From: Alisma plantago-aquatica
Taxonomy: Eukaryota; Streptophyta; Magnoliopsida; Alismatales; Alismataceae
Assembly (NCBI GenBank): GCA_963693085.1
Contig: OY856412.1
Coordinates: forward strand, 344,115,457-344,179,456
DNA length: 64,000 nucleotides
Direction: 5' to 3'
A program made the position numbers and the translations under genes. Below are positions 10,641 through 24,902 of this stretch, in pieces. Under the pieces are notes generated by a model. That model was not told where the DNA came from. It saw only the letters and a list, made by a program, of their open reading frames with translations, and searched no databases. Position 1 is the stretch's first letter, and each line of letters opens with the position of its first letter.

Positions 10641-10728
10641 GTAGGTTCTGTAGTAGTGATGTTTAGTGGCGTTTATTTTTTTCAGTGGCATTTCTAAAAG
10701 GCCACTAATGTGAATGTTTGGTGTAGTG

Positions 10729-10805
10729 ATTGTTGGCATAATGAGCATAACTTGCTCTAAATACTACAATTTTGTTACTAAACGAGCTTGTGTACTAACA
10801 AATTA

Positions 10806-10862
<57 letters not shown>

Positions 10863-11421
10863 TATATAGTCAAGCTAAGCATATATGTATGTGTACTAAA
10901 TGGCACTGCATATGTAGCAAGATGCATAATCAACTACATATATATGTATATAGTAACTGCTGCTTTTCCCTACACAGTAAATACATATAAAGTGTATTAA
11001 CTACATGTTTTTTCTACATAATAACTATATATTCAATTGTAGTCATACATTTATCTATAATTATACTTATATTTAAATATGGAAGGACAATATCTAGCTA
11101 CACTTCCGGATACGTATGAATTTGTAGCAAATGGATTATCTAACTACATATTTGAAAAATATAGTTAAAGCCTTTAGCAATACGAGCATATACTACAATT
11201 TCTATGTGTAAAGAAATATGTAGTTAAAGCCTTTAGCTACAAAATATGGGGTTTTTGCTACAGTTTTTTTATAGGTAAAAACCATTTTTTTGTAGTGCGG
11301 AAAGAGGTCTAGTGGAAGGAGCTATCAATCACACTGGAGTAGGCGTTGGAGTTGCACGGATGACAAACGTTGGAGGAAGCATGTGATAGCACAAAAGTAG
11401 AAGTTGCACATAGGTTGACAC
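10729..11421. other. AT-rich stretch with (AT)n microsatellite, no gene
   Basis: It contains an (AT)n run at about 10809-10858 and repeated TAGTTAAAGCCTTTAGC segments (about 11164-11183 and 11220-11239), suggesting the remains of another small transposon that ends near TTTTTTTGTAGTG at 11298. No coding potential is visible. Confidence 0.5.
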
Positions 11422-13568
11422 TGTTGGAAAATACGACATCAGATAGGCAGTGGAAAAAAAATTACTGAAATATTTCTCATTAACCAGTAGACCGTGTCAA
11501 TAACTATGCAATGGTAAAGATCGTTTCACAAAGATATATCTGTTCTTGGAGCAAGTCTAGTACCAATCCTCATCGGTGTAGCTGTGCAGTCTTTCTTGGA
11601 CCGTGTTTGTACAGCTCCTGGTTGCATTGGGACTCGTCTGACTGCTCCTCCATGGGTAGTAGACTCAGAAAACTACTGTAGTGGCTCCTCATACCTTGCC
11701 ATAGACTATGAGTTGATGTTGCCCTTCTAGTAGTAGCCAAATGACTCATGCCTCAAGTGTAGTCCACACGTACCAACTAGAACTCTTGTCCTCCTGTAAA
11801 AACGGACAGGAAGGAGTTGTCCCTTTCATTAGTGTACTAGTCACCAACATGCTCTCCTAGAACAATGATCCTTAGTTGTTTCTCTCCCTTAGATATTCCT
11901 CCCTAGTCAGGTAGGACTTGCTTGTGCTCTCTTGGTTAACACAACTAGAGAGGATAACAATTGTAAGAGCAATTAATTCACAATTGTTTGTGTTGTGCTG
12001 TGGAAATCCCCCAGTCCCCCTCTATTTTTAGTAGAGGCCTGGGTCAGGGTTTCCTGTCTTTGCGGGATAGAAGGGACCGGAAGATCTCAAAATTTTGCAA
12101 CAATTATAGAAATTGTGCAATCTACTACAGCCCAGATTGGCATGCTAGACGGTCATCTAGCTCAGTCCAAACATTCGTCTAGTATGTTTCTAAAATCTAT
12201 ACATGATTCCTTATTCAATTCTAATTCATGCTTAACATGACGTCATCACCAATCCTCAATGCAATCAAATTGCACCCCAGAATTGGGTGTCTGGTGTAAA
12301 TGAAATGGGCATTTCACACCAAGCCATATGGATATCTCACACAGGGGATATAGGCATCTCATAGCCCAGGCTAGACAAAATTCAAACCAATTTACAATAC
12401 AATCAGCCTGTCACTCCAAAAGATAGTCTCAACACTTGAACTAATTGTTTGGCAGTCTAGACAGCTAATTTTTTGTGTGAATTTAATACCTAAATAGTTT
12501 AGTAATAAACTCTATCATCATTCAAGATCAAAACTCCTCTTATATATGTGTTCCTATGTGCGTGACCCTATAGGTCTCATATTATGTTGGCAGTGAATGT
12601 CCATAAATACTTATGACATCAAAAGCAATGAGCAAAGGCTAGTCACACATCATTGCTACCTAAGTAAAAGGAAAGTTGGGGAGCAACTTCAACCTACAAT
12701 ATGTGTATGGTGTTATAGTGTTTGCATAGTTCCTATGTCACTAATATCCAAGTTGAACAAGAGGCATGGAGCAATCATTCTCATTATTATTCTATCTTGT
12801 TCCTTGAACCAGAGCAGACTGCATGAGATATATGTAAGCTCAATATCACATATTGACTCACATGTGTATGGTCATACTTTTCTCTGTCTCGCTAATCAAG
12901 AGGCCTTTGGATATCACTCCTATCAGATGGAGAAATCCCATTTATATCATTCATAATCTATCCCCATGTGTCAAAGTTATCCAATCATCACCTATATAAA
13001 AACCCCTGTTTCAGGAATGTGTATGATTATGTCAAAGCTACCCAATGACGTGTGAAGAGTGCAATGATTTTAGGTCAAAAAACCACAACCACCACCATCA
13101 CTATGCGACCTGACTATGACTTCCATGATGATGTCTTCCATGTGTCAGTCTCATTGTGGGTTTGTCTGATACACTATTCTCTAACATGTATCTATGTGCT
13201 TGGTTTGATATTTCCATATCATGAATAATGAGATTTAGTCATCAAATAACTCACACTCTAATCTAATGTGCTATTGTTGTTTATCGACCTTCCACAACAA
13301 CAACTGATCAAGGATTTAATGAGAAAATGTATATGTACTCTTAACGTACATATGATCTCATCCACAAGGGTAGTAACTTGAATACATACATCATTGAGTA
13401 ATATGATTCTCTAGACATTTATAATGTTACTTGATTATCTTATAACTGAATTAAACATAATAAATTGGAATCTTGCCTTTTATTAATTAGTCAAATAATT
13501 TACAATTTATGTCATTATAATCATCACATGATTAGCGCTCTAGGCATACATACTAATAGACTCCAACT
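11422..13568 (-). repeat. Ty1/copia LTR (3' LTR in element sense), copy A
   Basis: The stretch starts TGTTGGAAAA and ends GACTCCAACT, a slightly decayed TGTTGGA...TCCAACA inverted pair typical of plant copia LTRs. The copia pol and gag remnants lie immediately to the right on the minus strand, which makes this the 3' LTR of a minus-strand element. At about 2.15 kb it is long for a copia LTR. Short open frames inside show no homology I recognise. No matching 5' LTR was found to the right of gag. Confidence 0.55.
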
Positions 13569-16500
13569 TGCACATAGAGCCAATCACCCATGGATTTCAT
13601 CCTGAGTGACCTTACATGACCATCATGCTTCTGTTGCACAAGTGCCTTTATAGTAGGTTTAGCAACATTTACTTTAAGTCAGTATTTTGCAATCTCATTG
13701 ATTCATGACTATTTGTATGGGTTGGAAGTGTTGTAGTATGCAATCTGAGATTACCAACCTAAATAGTAGCCAATTGTTTTCATCAATATTTCTACTATTT
13801 CATATGTGGTAAGAGCCTCAAACAAGTTCACCAATATAAACTTCTTGATCCACACAGTATTCTTTGTTGTTCTTCTAGTATAGAAATACTCAACTTCTTT
13901 TGTATATTTGAATAAATGTCATTAGCTTAGATCCCCTTGTAGCTTATAGTTCTCATTTAATGTCAAACATAGATTGTGATTATTTTTTAAGTTTGGATGT
14001 TTGCATGCGTGTAACTCCTTACATCCAACTCTTTGTTAGTACCATAATCAAGAAACCAATTCTTTAAGTTCTTCACAAGCACCTAAGGATGTTCATTATG
14101 GCAGTCAAGTGACTCTCACTAGCATCTAACATATACCTTCTTGTCATGTCCAATACACACTAGATTTCTAGGTAGGTATATATATGTCTTCAAATTATGT
14201 CTAATACATATGAGATGATTGGACATCCTCTCGTCATGTCCCACACATATGAGATAATGATATATTCTCTCATCATGTCCAATACATATGTGATAACGAG
14301 ATAAATACATTACATTGCATTCAAGATAGATCCAATTGTGAATGTATATGGCATCTATCCATGTGTTCCTATTCTTTACAAGAACTAGGACACTAGGCTA
14401 TTGAAAGACTAAATCCATGTAACATGGAAAAGTTTTCTATCATTGAGTCTTGCATGTTGAACCATTCAACATGTTTCCAATGTATGTGCTCCTACTTAGG
14501 TCAAGAAAACATTCTAAATCTATCTCTATAGACCTTGATTCCTATCATATAGGATGCTTCACATAAACCCTTCTTATAGAAGGTACTTTTCTTGCCAAAT
14601 TTTAACACATTTGTAGAATAAGGATGTTATTCGACACCATTATGTGGAATATAAAAATGCTCCCACTAAATCATTTGTAATCACATATTTCATCTTCATT
14701 TTGACTCAAGTCAAACCCTTTGATTTTCTTGTCAAATAGAAGATTTCAGGTCTGAGATACTTGCTTCAATCCTCATATTGACCTTTGCATCTTATAGACT
14801 TTATTTGCATTGATGGATTTATAAAACCTTTAAGAGGTGTCACATACACATCCTTATAATTATTCCATTTAAGGAATGTGGTTTTAATATCCATATGCCA
14901 AATCTCACAAGTCCTAATAAGTTGCAACAACAAGCATGATCCCCATGGATATTACCAAGGTGACTGGTGGAAGACTTCACCATGTTTAACACCATGAACT
15001 AGCTGGATATTCTTTGCAACCAATCTACCCATCCATGTTCATCTTCTTACAAAGACCCAAAATACACCCAATGGGTTTTACCCCTTCAGGTGGATCCACC
15101 AAGGTCATACCTTACTAGTTTACATGGAGTCCATCATTGATCTTATGGCCTCAAGCCATTTCTTAGACTTTGGCCCCTAAGTAGCTTCAAGGTAGGTTGT
15201 TTACTCATATTTATGATCAACTCACCGCCTTTTGAGTTATAAGATATCATCATCTTTCAAACTCAAGGCGTGTTCTACTAGAAATATGAGTTCTATGTTT
15301 ATGTAAGGAACTTGAGATTCCAACAACAACTTGTAATTCTCTTTCTTTAGGTTCTATATTTTCTTATTTGTCTCGAACATTTTTAGTTCTACTTTTATTC
15401 CCACTAATACCTTTGGAACTAATTTTTCATTTAGGAATTTAGCCAACCTAGATACAAAATCTTTGTTGTTGGGTTGGAATATAAGTAGTATTCAACAAGA
15501 TAACATTCATGAGATTTCTGAATAAATCCCTTTAAGAAACTGTTTTCTTATATAAGCCTTCAATCCTAATCACTATAAAAGACACATCAGGACTCTATCC
15601 TATATCTCATATGGTGTCTTTTAAACCATTTTAGACGATACATTATTTTAACATAAATCATGTGCCAAAATGAATATCAAAAGATTAGCTAGATATGTTG
15701 ATAATTTCACCATGAATTAACATGGTGTGATTCCTCCTTTCTGATACACTCTAATGATACATTATCATAGTGTTTTAGGCGAAGTTCATCATGATGCACT
15801 ACCATGATCTCCCACAATATTGTCAAACTCTTGGTTTATGTATTTCAACATTGATCATATCATGGTATCTTAATGCTTTTACCAAGTTAGTTACATACTT
15901 CATTTATGATCTCCTTGAACACTTTAAGAGATTCATGTTCGTATTTCATCAAAGAAAAACTTTAAATATATATTGATTGTATCAGTAAATATATTGAGAT
16001 ACTTGTAACTACCCTTAGCATTCATTCCAAAAGGTCAATGCACATCAGTATGTGCTAGTCCTAATGGAATAATCAATCTCTCACTACATCTAGTGAAGAT
16101 GCTTTTGTCATATTGTACAAAAAAACAAGACATGCATGTCTCTATTAGTTCAATAACCAAAAGAGTCCAGATCACCATCATATGGATTCTACAAATGCAT
16201 TTCTCTTATGCATTGTAGATGATAATTCTATAGGTATTCAGTTTGTTTGAGTTATCAAGTCATTTAGTATATGTGTAATACACATTTGTCTTTACAACTA
16301 TCAAGTATAGTTTGTGAGACACAAGGCATTGCCATAAAAGATCTTATCTTTTAAAATGAAATATAATATTCTTATCATACAAGACATATGATGTTTTCAT
16401 CAATGGAATGTACATAATAGCAATTCACTAATTCTATCATGTGCCCATGAATGACAACTCCCAACTGTAGTGGCAGCAAGCCTTTCTCCGCACAGTTCTA

Positions 16501-17150
16501 GATTACTACTTCTCAAGTCTTGAAGTAGAGATCTCTATCTACATCTTCTTCCTGACATCCTCTACAAGTAGGATAGTTCCTTCCAATGTCTAGTTATGTG
16601 ACAATGGTGGCACATTCCTTTTTTTATCCTTTAAGTAAAAAGGACATATTTATTTTATATTTACCCTTCTCCATATGTTGAGTGTAGAAGACTTGGGCTT
16701 CAGCATAGCCTCAGAACACTTCTTAGCCTTGATTTTGCCCAAGGACTTGCTTCCGTTGATCATCATCATAGATTTTTCCTTCTTCCTTACTTTGGCATTA
16801 ACAAGCCAAGCATTTGATAAACTGATTAAATGATTCATGCTACACTTGCAAAATCATATTTGTTGTCAACTCTTGAACTAAGAGAAATCTCAGTCATTTC
16901 CACATGTCCAATCATATTGAGCACATTGGGTTCTACTGGACCTCCCTTTGTCACTTTGAACTCAATTAGAACTTTGGAGACATTATACCTTCTTAGCTTG
17001 ACATGATTCTTAAGATGTATTAGCATCTTTAGAATGTCCATGTTTTCATGTTGTTCATGCAACTCATATTCATACAATAGAGCATTCGGTATTCTAATTG
17101 GCATGATTGCAATAAGCATCTATTTAGCCTTAGGTGCATTTGGAGCGGGT
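13569..17150 (-). pseudogene. Degenerate Ty1/copia gag-pol, copy A
   Basis: Read on the minus strand, remnants appear in the order expected for copia. GAG is at about 16835-17119 (EYELHEQHENMD, EPNVLNMIGHVEMTEISL). A damaged zinc knuckle reading CHHCHITRHW lies near 16600, and gag sequence continues at 16650-16838. Reverse transcriptase follows at about 15180-14530: KKWLEAIRSMMDSM, LVDPPEGVKPIGC, KKMNMDG, then GLCEASYMIGIKVYRDR. After that come RNase H-like scraps up to the LTR at 13568. Frames change constantly and stops are frequent, so nothing is translatable. The same remnant is in copy B at 40900-44480; the decay predates the duplication. Confidence 0.75.
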
Positions 17151-18851
<1,701 letters not shown>

Positions 18852-18907
<56 letters not shown>

Positions 18908-19024
18908 ATGTACATGCATATATATATATATACATATATATAAATATATATATATACAGACATATATATACATATACATACATATATATACATATACATA
19001 CATATATAATTATATATATATATA
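18852..19024. repeat. Compound (AT)n / (ATAC)n microsatellite
   Basis: AT repeats broken by CATACATA and AAATATAT variants. The corresponding region of copy B (45795-46461) is much longer and contains duplicated inserts. Confidence 0.9.
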
Positions 19025-19736
19025 TGAGGTTAGAAAGTGTGTACCGACTGGTACAAGTAAGTTACATGTACCAACCATTAAAATGACATATGTGGAGAAT
19101 GTAAATAAAACCCAACCAGGAATGTTTGGGAGTGCAGCGATTCCGATAGGCGGCTAGGGCTCGGGAGCGCAGCGGCATCTCGGGGGAGGGGCGTTTGCCT
19201 CTGGTGTGCACTAGCCCGCTCCCCCTGGGCTCTTAATCGCCAGGTGTCAACGGGATCTAGCTGGAGTGGTGCTTCGACGCTGTTTTCTCTGCGGCCCCTT
19301 CTCCATTGAAGGTCTCATTTCCAGATTTCGAGTCGGGACTTGGGGCTTTCGATGGTGGACCGGCGTGGTGACCATGACGAAGGGCAGGGCTAGTTCCAGC
19401 ACTATCCTGTGGTTCCGGAGCCCTTCAGACAACAGTGTGGAAACCTCCGTTCTTGATCTCCACGGCACCGGGCTGCTTTCTTTTTCTCTCTTCCTTTCCT
19501 TATCCTTACGGTTTCTAGGTTTTCTTCCTTTTAGTTTTTTTTTCTTGTTTTGCTTTGCGGCAGGCTCTTCTGCCCGTTTCTCGCCGCTGGTCGGCGTTGT
19601 TGTCGCTATTTTTCGGCGTTGTTGTTCTCTCTATTTGGGAGTTATGAGTATTGGCTCTTGCTGGCCTCGATTTCTTCTGTTCGGATTCACTACTGGGTCT
19701 ATGGCTCTGCATATGGCGGAAAACACTGGTATGTAT

Positions 19737-21548
19737 TGACCGGACTAAATCGCGCGTCCTAAAATTGGCGGCGCATTTGAGGTAGTCGAGCCTTCACATT
19801 TATAACCCGAATCCTTCTAGGCCCCTGCAACTTTGTTTACGGGGTCGAAGTAGTCATACGGGGTCGAACACAGGGACAAGGTGGGTCGTGTTGACGACTC
19901 TGAATCGACACTCTACACTCTGGTGGGTATAAAGAGATATTAAAGTTCCCCGAAGGGGAACAACAAGCTGTCACGATTAAATCAAAGAAAACTATCTCCA
20001 ACTGGATTACAAGAAAGATTAAGATTTTGTCATTTAGCAGTTTTTAGGAATTTTCATGCAACAGAAAATAGAAAGATAAACTGCAGTGTAAGGCGTAATG
20101 CAAAGGATAAGACTTCAGTAAGACAAGCGGTAGCAGTAACACCCTGCACCCCTCCTCTCAGAGTGGGTGCCTCTAACCAAGCTTCAACACCCCTCTCGAG
20201 GTTGCTGGGCCCAAGTTAGAGTGGAATGATACTAAAACAACTCCGTTTCAGGCACTCTCGTACTCCAGAACCGGACCAAACACTAGAGCCACAACCCAAC
20301 TCTCGAAGTAGTTGCGACGGGAAAGATGATTCGGTAGCTAAGCGAAACGCGATCCAAAACATGCAAGCTAGAGTTCAGATATCCAACACAGCAGTTACCC
20401 AATCATAAGGCACCAGGCATTAAACAAATAGCAATTAAGCATTTCTATTTCCATAAGCAATAAGGGTCTTAATACAATGCATAAGCTAAGAATTTAAATA
20501 ACAGAATTAACGATAGATGTCGCCTTCTTAATGTAGAAGAACGACAGACTACTGTAGCTCTCCTGCCCGATACCGGTCAGGAGCTGAGCCCGATACGGCA
20601 GTGTCGGGCGGCACCCCCTCTCGGGCAGCGCCGACTGACGACTGACTGATACCGCTCAAGGACCCTGGCCGATACGCTCATGTCGGGCGGAACACCCTCT
20701 CAGGCGGCACGCATGATGGGCGGAGCGTATCAGTTTTGATATCGTGTCGGGCAAAGAGCTACGAGTCTACTGTCGGGCACTCATGCCGCGCATCTACATC
20801 GGCTGATATCGGCTCCCAGTGTCGCCCGGTACAGTCCTAGGTGAACCAGTCCCCTCCCTCTCGGGATGAGGAAGAGCTCACCTAGTGTCGCCTGGTACGA
20901 ACACTGGAGCACGATACACCTGCTCTCGCAGCCTCCTCCGAAGATCACTTGACTGTCTGAAACCTGAAGTGGCCAAGCTTGTCCGAACTGTCAAAACTGT
21001 CTTTTCGGCTTCCTGTAGCTGCTATTTATAGGCGGCGGTTGAAGGAGTTATGGTGCTGGAAACGCCACGTAGCTCCCTTATACGCCGGTCGATGGATGTG
21101 GACGGTCGATACAGGTATGTCTCGGCGCGAGGCACTGGCTATCAGTCACGTGGCTGGCGGCACGCCTGCCGGTGGGTGGCTGTGTCGCCCGACGAGTTTG
21201 GTCGTCGATGCGGCTTTGGCTCCCTGTCGGGTAAACGGTATGTCGGCCGACACGTCCTTCTTGCGTAGCGCCCTTCTCCGCCGATCATTCTTGTGTCGCC
21301 CAGCTCCTGTTGGGCTGGGTTGTATCAGGCGTCAGGAAGGTCGAGACGGGCTTAGACTTATTGTGGGCCGGAATCGGCCTTATTGCACAAAAACGAGGAA
21401 AACTCTGTAGAAGATAGGAAAAATTGGAATAAGAGTGTTGCTTGGCCAATTATTGCGAAAATGCTAATAAAATAGAGGAAAATAGCAGAAAAGGGTAGTT
21501 TTGATAACAGAATAAAGGGCAAAAACGTCACAAAATTTGGTGTTATCA
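19737..21548 (-). repeat. 3' LTR of the Athila element
   Basis: 1,812 bp, same length as its partner. In two by-eye samples (about 95 and 110 bases) I count roughly five differences each, many at CpG sites. On the minus strand TATAAATA at 21023-21030 is a good TATA box. The GC-rich half carries many TGTCGGGC/GCCCGATA words. Confidence 0.95.
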
Positions 21549-21565
21549 ACTCCCCCAAACTTAGC
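21549..21565 (-). other. Polypurine tract of Athila
   Basis: On the minus strand GCTAAGTTTGGGGGAGT ends right at the TGATAAC start of the 3' LTR. It is the expected plus-strand primer and fixes the element's orientation. Confidence 0.9.
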
Positions 21566-22014
21566 ATTTTGATTGTCCTCAATCAATATTTAAACTAAAC
21601 TTTGTGTTGCTTCTTCTTGCACAACAAAACTTTAAGGCTAAAGGGTAGCACAAGATTTGCGATGTCTTGGAGGTAATCTTGTCTTAATGCGAACAAAAGA
21701 CCTTGCCCTACTTGCCTTATTATTTAAGTAAAATTTTTCTTCTCCACAGCTTCATCGAGACTTTGGTGTATGATTCCGAAGTTAGCTTCCACACCAAACA
21801 ACTTTATTTTAGGGGCAGAAAGTTGTGTATAGGGTAGGCTAAGGCTTTTTGGGTTTTTCTTCTTGTTTCCCATCAGTCCATCCAGGTAAGGGTCCGTTAA
21901 CGGGCAAGTGGTCCCTGCAGTCCAAGCCAGTTGGCTTTAGAGCAGTGATTTCACATCCTACGTACCACTACCCCGGATCTACCATGCCTAAAGATGGGTA
22001 CTTTTGGAAAACAA

Positions 22015-22058
<44 letters not shown>

Positions 22059-23283
22059 TTTTCTTTTATTGGGCACAACTCTCATACTTTTATTCACGCT
22101 CATAAGCTTCTTTCTCTTTTTGGGATTTTTGCTGGGTAAGGGAAAACAAAAGAGATATCTGCTCTTTGGGCAGCTTTTTCCTTCTCCATACTCATCTCTT
22201 AGCTGTTTGCGAGATTATTATTTTTCGAAAAAAATTTTAGATGGCAAGGCACAATCTTTTGTTTGTTTGAGACAGCATTATCAGAAAGATATGACAGAAC
22301 TTGTAACTCGTTAAATATACAGAAAGTAAACTTTGCAAGAAGTCACAACAGGTTTTTATTATTATTACAACAACTTTGTACATATGCATAGGGACAGAAA
22401 TTTGCAAAGGAAAGATTTTTGTAAATTTTTATATGGCATGCATGCGTACATCAGATATACAGGAAGTTATAAGAGCACATCAGGTAAAAGAGAATGAATA
22501 TCGTAGAAAGCTTGAAGTGATAAAATTTTTATACCTCCCTCACTGGCATACCCCCCCAAACTTACTTTCTACTCTGTCCTAGAGTAGAGAAGAAAGCAAA
22601 AGTGAGGTAAAGCTTAGCCAGTGAGGGTTAGCTTTCTGATGTGCTGCAAAATGCTCCTGTGAAGTTGCAGCATGCCATTGGGAGGTTGTCTAGCGGGTTC
22701 ACTTTGGCGATGTAGCGGTTGAGCTGGAGCGAAACCCTCAAAATTCACTTCTGGCCCCCCCTTTCTTCACATATCTGTTGTGAACATAAACAAAGGGACT
22801 GATTATCCGTCCCTAGTTTAGTTCCCAGGAGTGTGTAGTCAGGGTGGGCCCTCTCCCTTAAGAGGACGGAACCAGGGTGCCTCGAACTTGTTCGGAGGCC
22901 TTGGTTGCCGCACTCATAGCTAGGCGACTCACTATTGGAGCTACCAAATCAAGAAAAATCTTCCCTTCCATTGTTGTTGCCGTTTCTGCCCGACAGTTGT
23001 TGCTGATCCCCGCACCATGCTTGCTGGCGCGGTAGGTGGTTTGCTCCATACGAGCCATACCTGTTATTTAAAATTTATTTATTCATCTGTTAGGCAAGAA
23101 AGATGAAAAGAAAGAAAACTTATTAAAACTGGGCGATAAGTGATCGGACGACACGATGTTGTCGCTCGATATGACTCGACGCCCGACACAGGTGTGTCGG
23201 GCGATTCAAGGTCACATGAGGCAAAAACATGACATCGCCGTGAGAAGCATGACGCCCGATACAATACAGCGGGAAAACGCTAT

Positions 23284-24902
23284 TGACGTGTATTTTACTA
23301 CGCGCTTAAACACAAGTATACGCGTCGAGTAATATAGGCCTTTGTGAGGCCCGAGTCGAACTCAGGGATACGTGAATTATTGGAGACTTCTACTAACTAA
23401 TCGCAATCAGCTAGACCGATTAACAAAGTAGGGTTTTGTTGTTAAAATTAAAAAGAAAATAAAAATCAAACAAAGAAAACAATCGATTAAAGGTTAATTT
23501 AATCAATTCAAAAGGATATCTTTAGGATGGCGGTTTCACCGCGGGTCAACATTGTATTAAGTTTCATATAATTCCTCACACTTCTCTCTCTATCCGGGTA
23601 GTGGCCTGAAAACAGAATTACCCACTGTCGTGGTGTAATTCACTACTTAGATTTAGGTTGATTCCACCGTCGTAGTAATCATTCCCCTAAACTAAGTGCA
23701 TTAAAAACGGTCTCTCAGTTCCCACCATTAATTTTACAACTCCTTTGTCAAGGGTTTTATTAATTAATGTAGAATTCATCTCTTTTCAACCGTTAATCCT
23801 TCTGTCGAAGTGATTAAGGGCATTAAGTTATTATTATGGTGATCAAGCATAACAATAGAAATGGAGAAAATGAATCTATACCACGGATTTGAGAGAAAAA
23901 TATGAATTATTGATATAAAAATGTCATACAATGCATTCCCGGGCTACTCCCGGTCCTAAAGTTTGAGGGTTTTAGCCTCTCATGTTCATCTCACACGAAT
24001 ACATGGTAGAAATTGGGGAATTCATAAGAAAAACGGGAAATAAATGGGAAAACCCCTGAACGGAGAAGAACAGGTCGATCCTTGGCGTAGAACACGAGCT
24101 TCCCCCGCCTGTCGGTGGTGGAAATCGTCTTCGGCAGCGTCCGAATCACCCGGGGTGAGCTTCTCGGCCTTCGTTCTCCTTTCTCTCCTCCTCGACACTC
24201 GTGCAATCCAAAATGAGATGATCTCCTCGTCTGGGCGGCCGTCATTAGGTATAAGTCCCTAATTAGGTCGTCAAATAACAACAGCCGTCCGATCGAGATC
24301 AAAACAGATCCAACGCATATCTGCCGGCGTCGATACCATCGACGCGGGTCGATGGTATCGACCCGGCGGATTAGCGGCAGCTTTCCTTTCTTTTATTCTG
24401 AGCGCCTATGGTGATCTCGATACCATCGACTTGTGTGTCGATGGTATCGACTCCTTTAGCGTCGGTTGTTGTCGTTTAGCGACGCTGTAGCTCCCCTTGT
24501 GTCGATAGCATCGACTTGGGTCGATGGTATCGACAGCTTCCTCGCCAGCAACTTGAAGGGATCTCGATACCATCGACTTAGGTGTCGATGGTATCGACTC
24601 TGTATTGCTTTTCTCGGCTGACAACATGTGGCTTGGTCGATGGTATCGACTTCCGTCGATGGTATCGACGGAAGCAGATACTTGTTTTTCCTAAAATTTC
24701 ACAACAAGACCAAGTAAATCCACACAATTTATAATAAGATGATAAATAATGCTCAAAATAGTAAAACAAAGGGGATTTGATATAAAATGATGGCAAAGAC
24801 CAAATAAAGTGAATTATGCAATAATATCCATGAAAATGAGTAATTAAAGCACAAAACACATATGAAATAGGTCTCTAAATGCGACTCAAAATCATCGCAT
24901 CA
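23284..24902. mobile_element. Solo LTR (gypsy-like) nested in Athila
   Basis: 1,619 bp starting TGACGTGTATTT and ending AAATCATCGCATCA, flanked by the 5-bp duplication GCTAT (23279-23283 and 24903-24907). No internal sequence remains, so the two LTRs probably recombined. The opening (a CGAGTCGAACTCAGGGATAC segment near the edge) resembles the edge of the host element's LTR, suggesting another Athila-like family. The strand cannot be fixed without the internal region. Confidence 0.88.
24329..24669. repeat. Ten copies of GTCGATGGTATCGAC in five pairs
   Basis: The 15-mer or its complement occurs at 24329-24343/24348-24362, 24417-24430/24437-24451, 24501-24515/24520-24534, 24564-24577/24584-24598 and 24636-24650/24655-24669. 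The first four pairs are head to head with 4-6 bp between them and the fifth is direct. Each unit is itself dyadic (GTCGAT and ATCGAC around GGT). Pairs recur every 62-88 bp. This looks like a protein-binding array in the LTR, but the protein is unknown. Confidence 0.85.

Larger units (their letters stand above)
4613..10658 (+). mobile_element. CACTA-1, complete CACTA (En/Spm) transposon
   Basis: The element begins CACTACTACAGAAA at 4613 and ends TTCTGTAGTAGTG at 10658, perfect inverted termini of at least 13 bp. It is flanked by the 3-bp target duplication ATG (4610-4612 and 10659-10661), the CACTA superfamily hallmark. In order it holds subterminal inverted repeats, a GC-rich first exon, an intron with a long hairpin, a TNP2-like transposase ORF, decayed Ulp1-protease exons and a second block of subterminal repeats. 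No TNPA-like gene was recognised. The transposase is truncated and the Ulp1 part has a stop, so this copy is probably not autonomous, although its ends look intact enough to be mobilised in trans. Confidence 0.92.
4341..10728. mobile_element. Older TAGTGGC-repeat element, split by CACTA-1
   Basis: About 270 bp before and 70 bp after CACTA-1 share repeated TAGTGGC/GCCACTA motifs in both orientations. The right edge ends GGTGTAGTG at 10728, like a CACTA-type terminus; a CACTAAAAAAG at 4369 may be the decayed left terminus, though one TAGTGGC lies further left at 4344. No clean TSD is visible (TTA versus ATT). It codes for nothing and is best seen as a short non-autonomous CACTA-like element of roughly 320 bp. 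Its right flank recurs at 37994-38063 in duplication copy B. Confidence 0.45.

Noticed and set aside
12597..12956. 119-codon plus-strand ORF conserved in both copies (also 39928-40287)
   Set aside because: Conservation is due to the recent duplication; it lies in the copia LTR, has no domain and its end coincides with LTR sequence.
20979..21410. 143-codon plus-strand ORF in the Athila LTR and its copy at 31494-31924
   Set aside because: It is antisense to the element within the GC-rich LTR, lies over the TATA box and shows no domain.
24329..24669. CRISPR-like array
   Set aside because: Repeats are 15 bp, dyadic, in alternating orientation with short unequal spacers, and in plant nuclear DNA.
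23284..24902. Possible full retroelement or gene inside Athila
   Set aside because: TG...CA ends, TSD GCTAT and absence of internal coding show it is a solo LTR.
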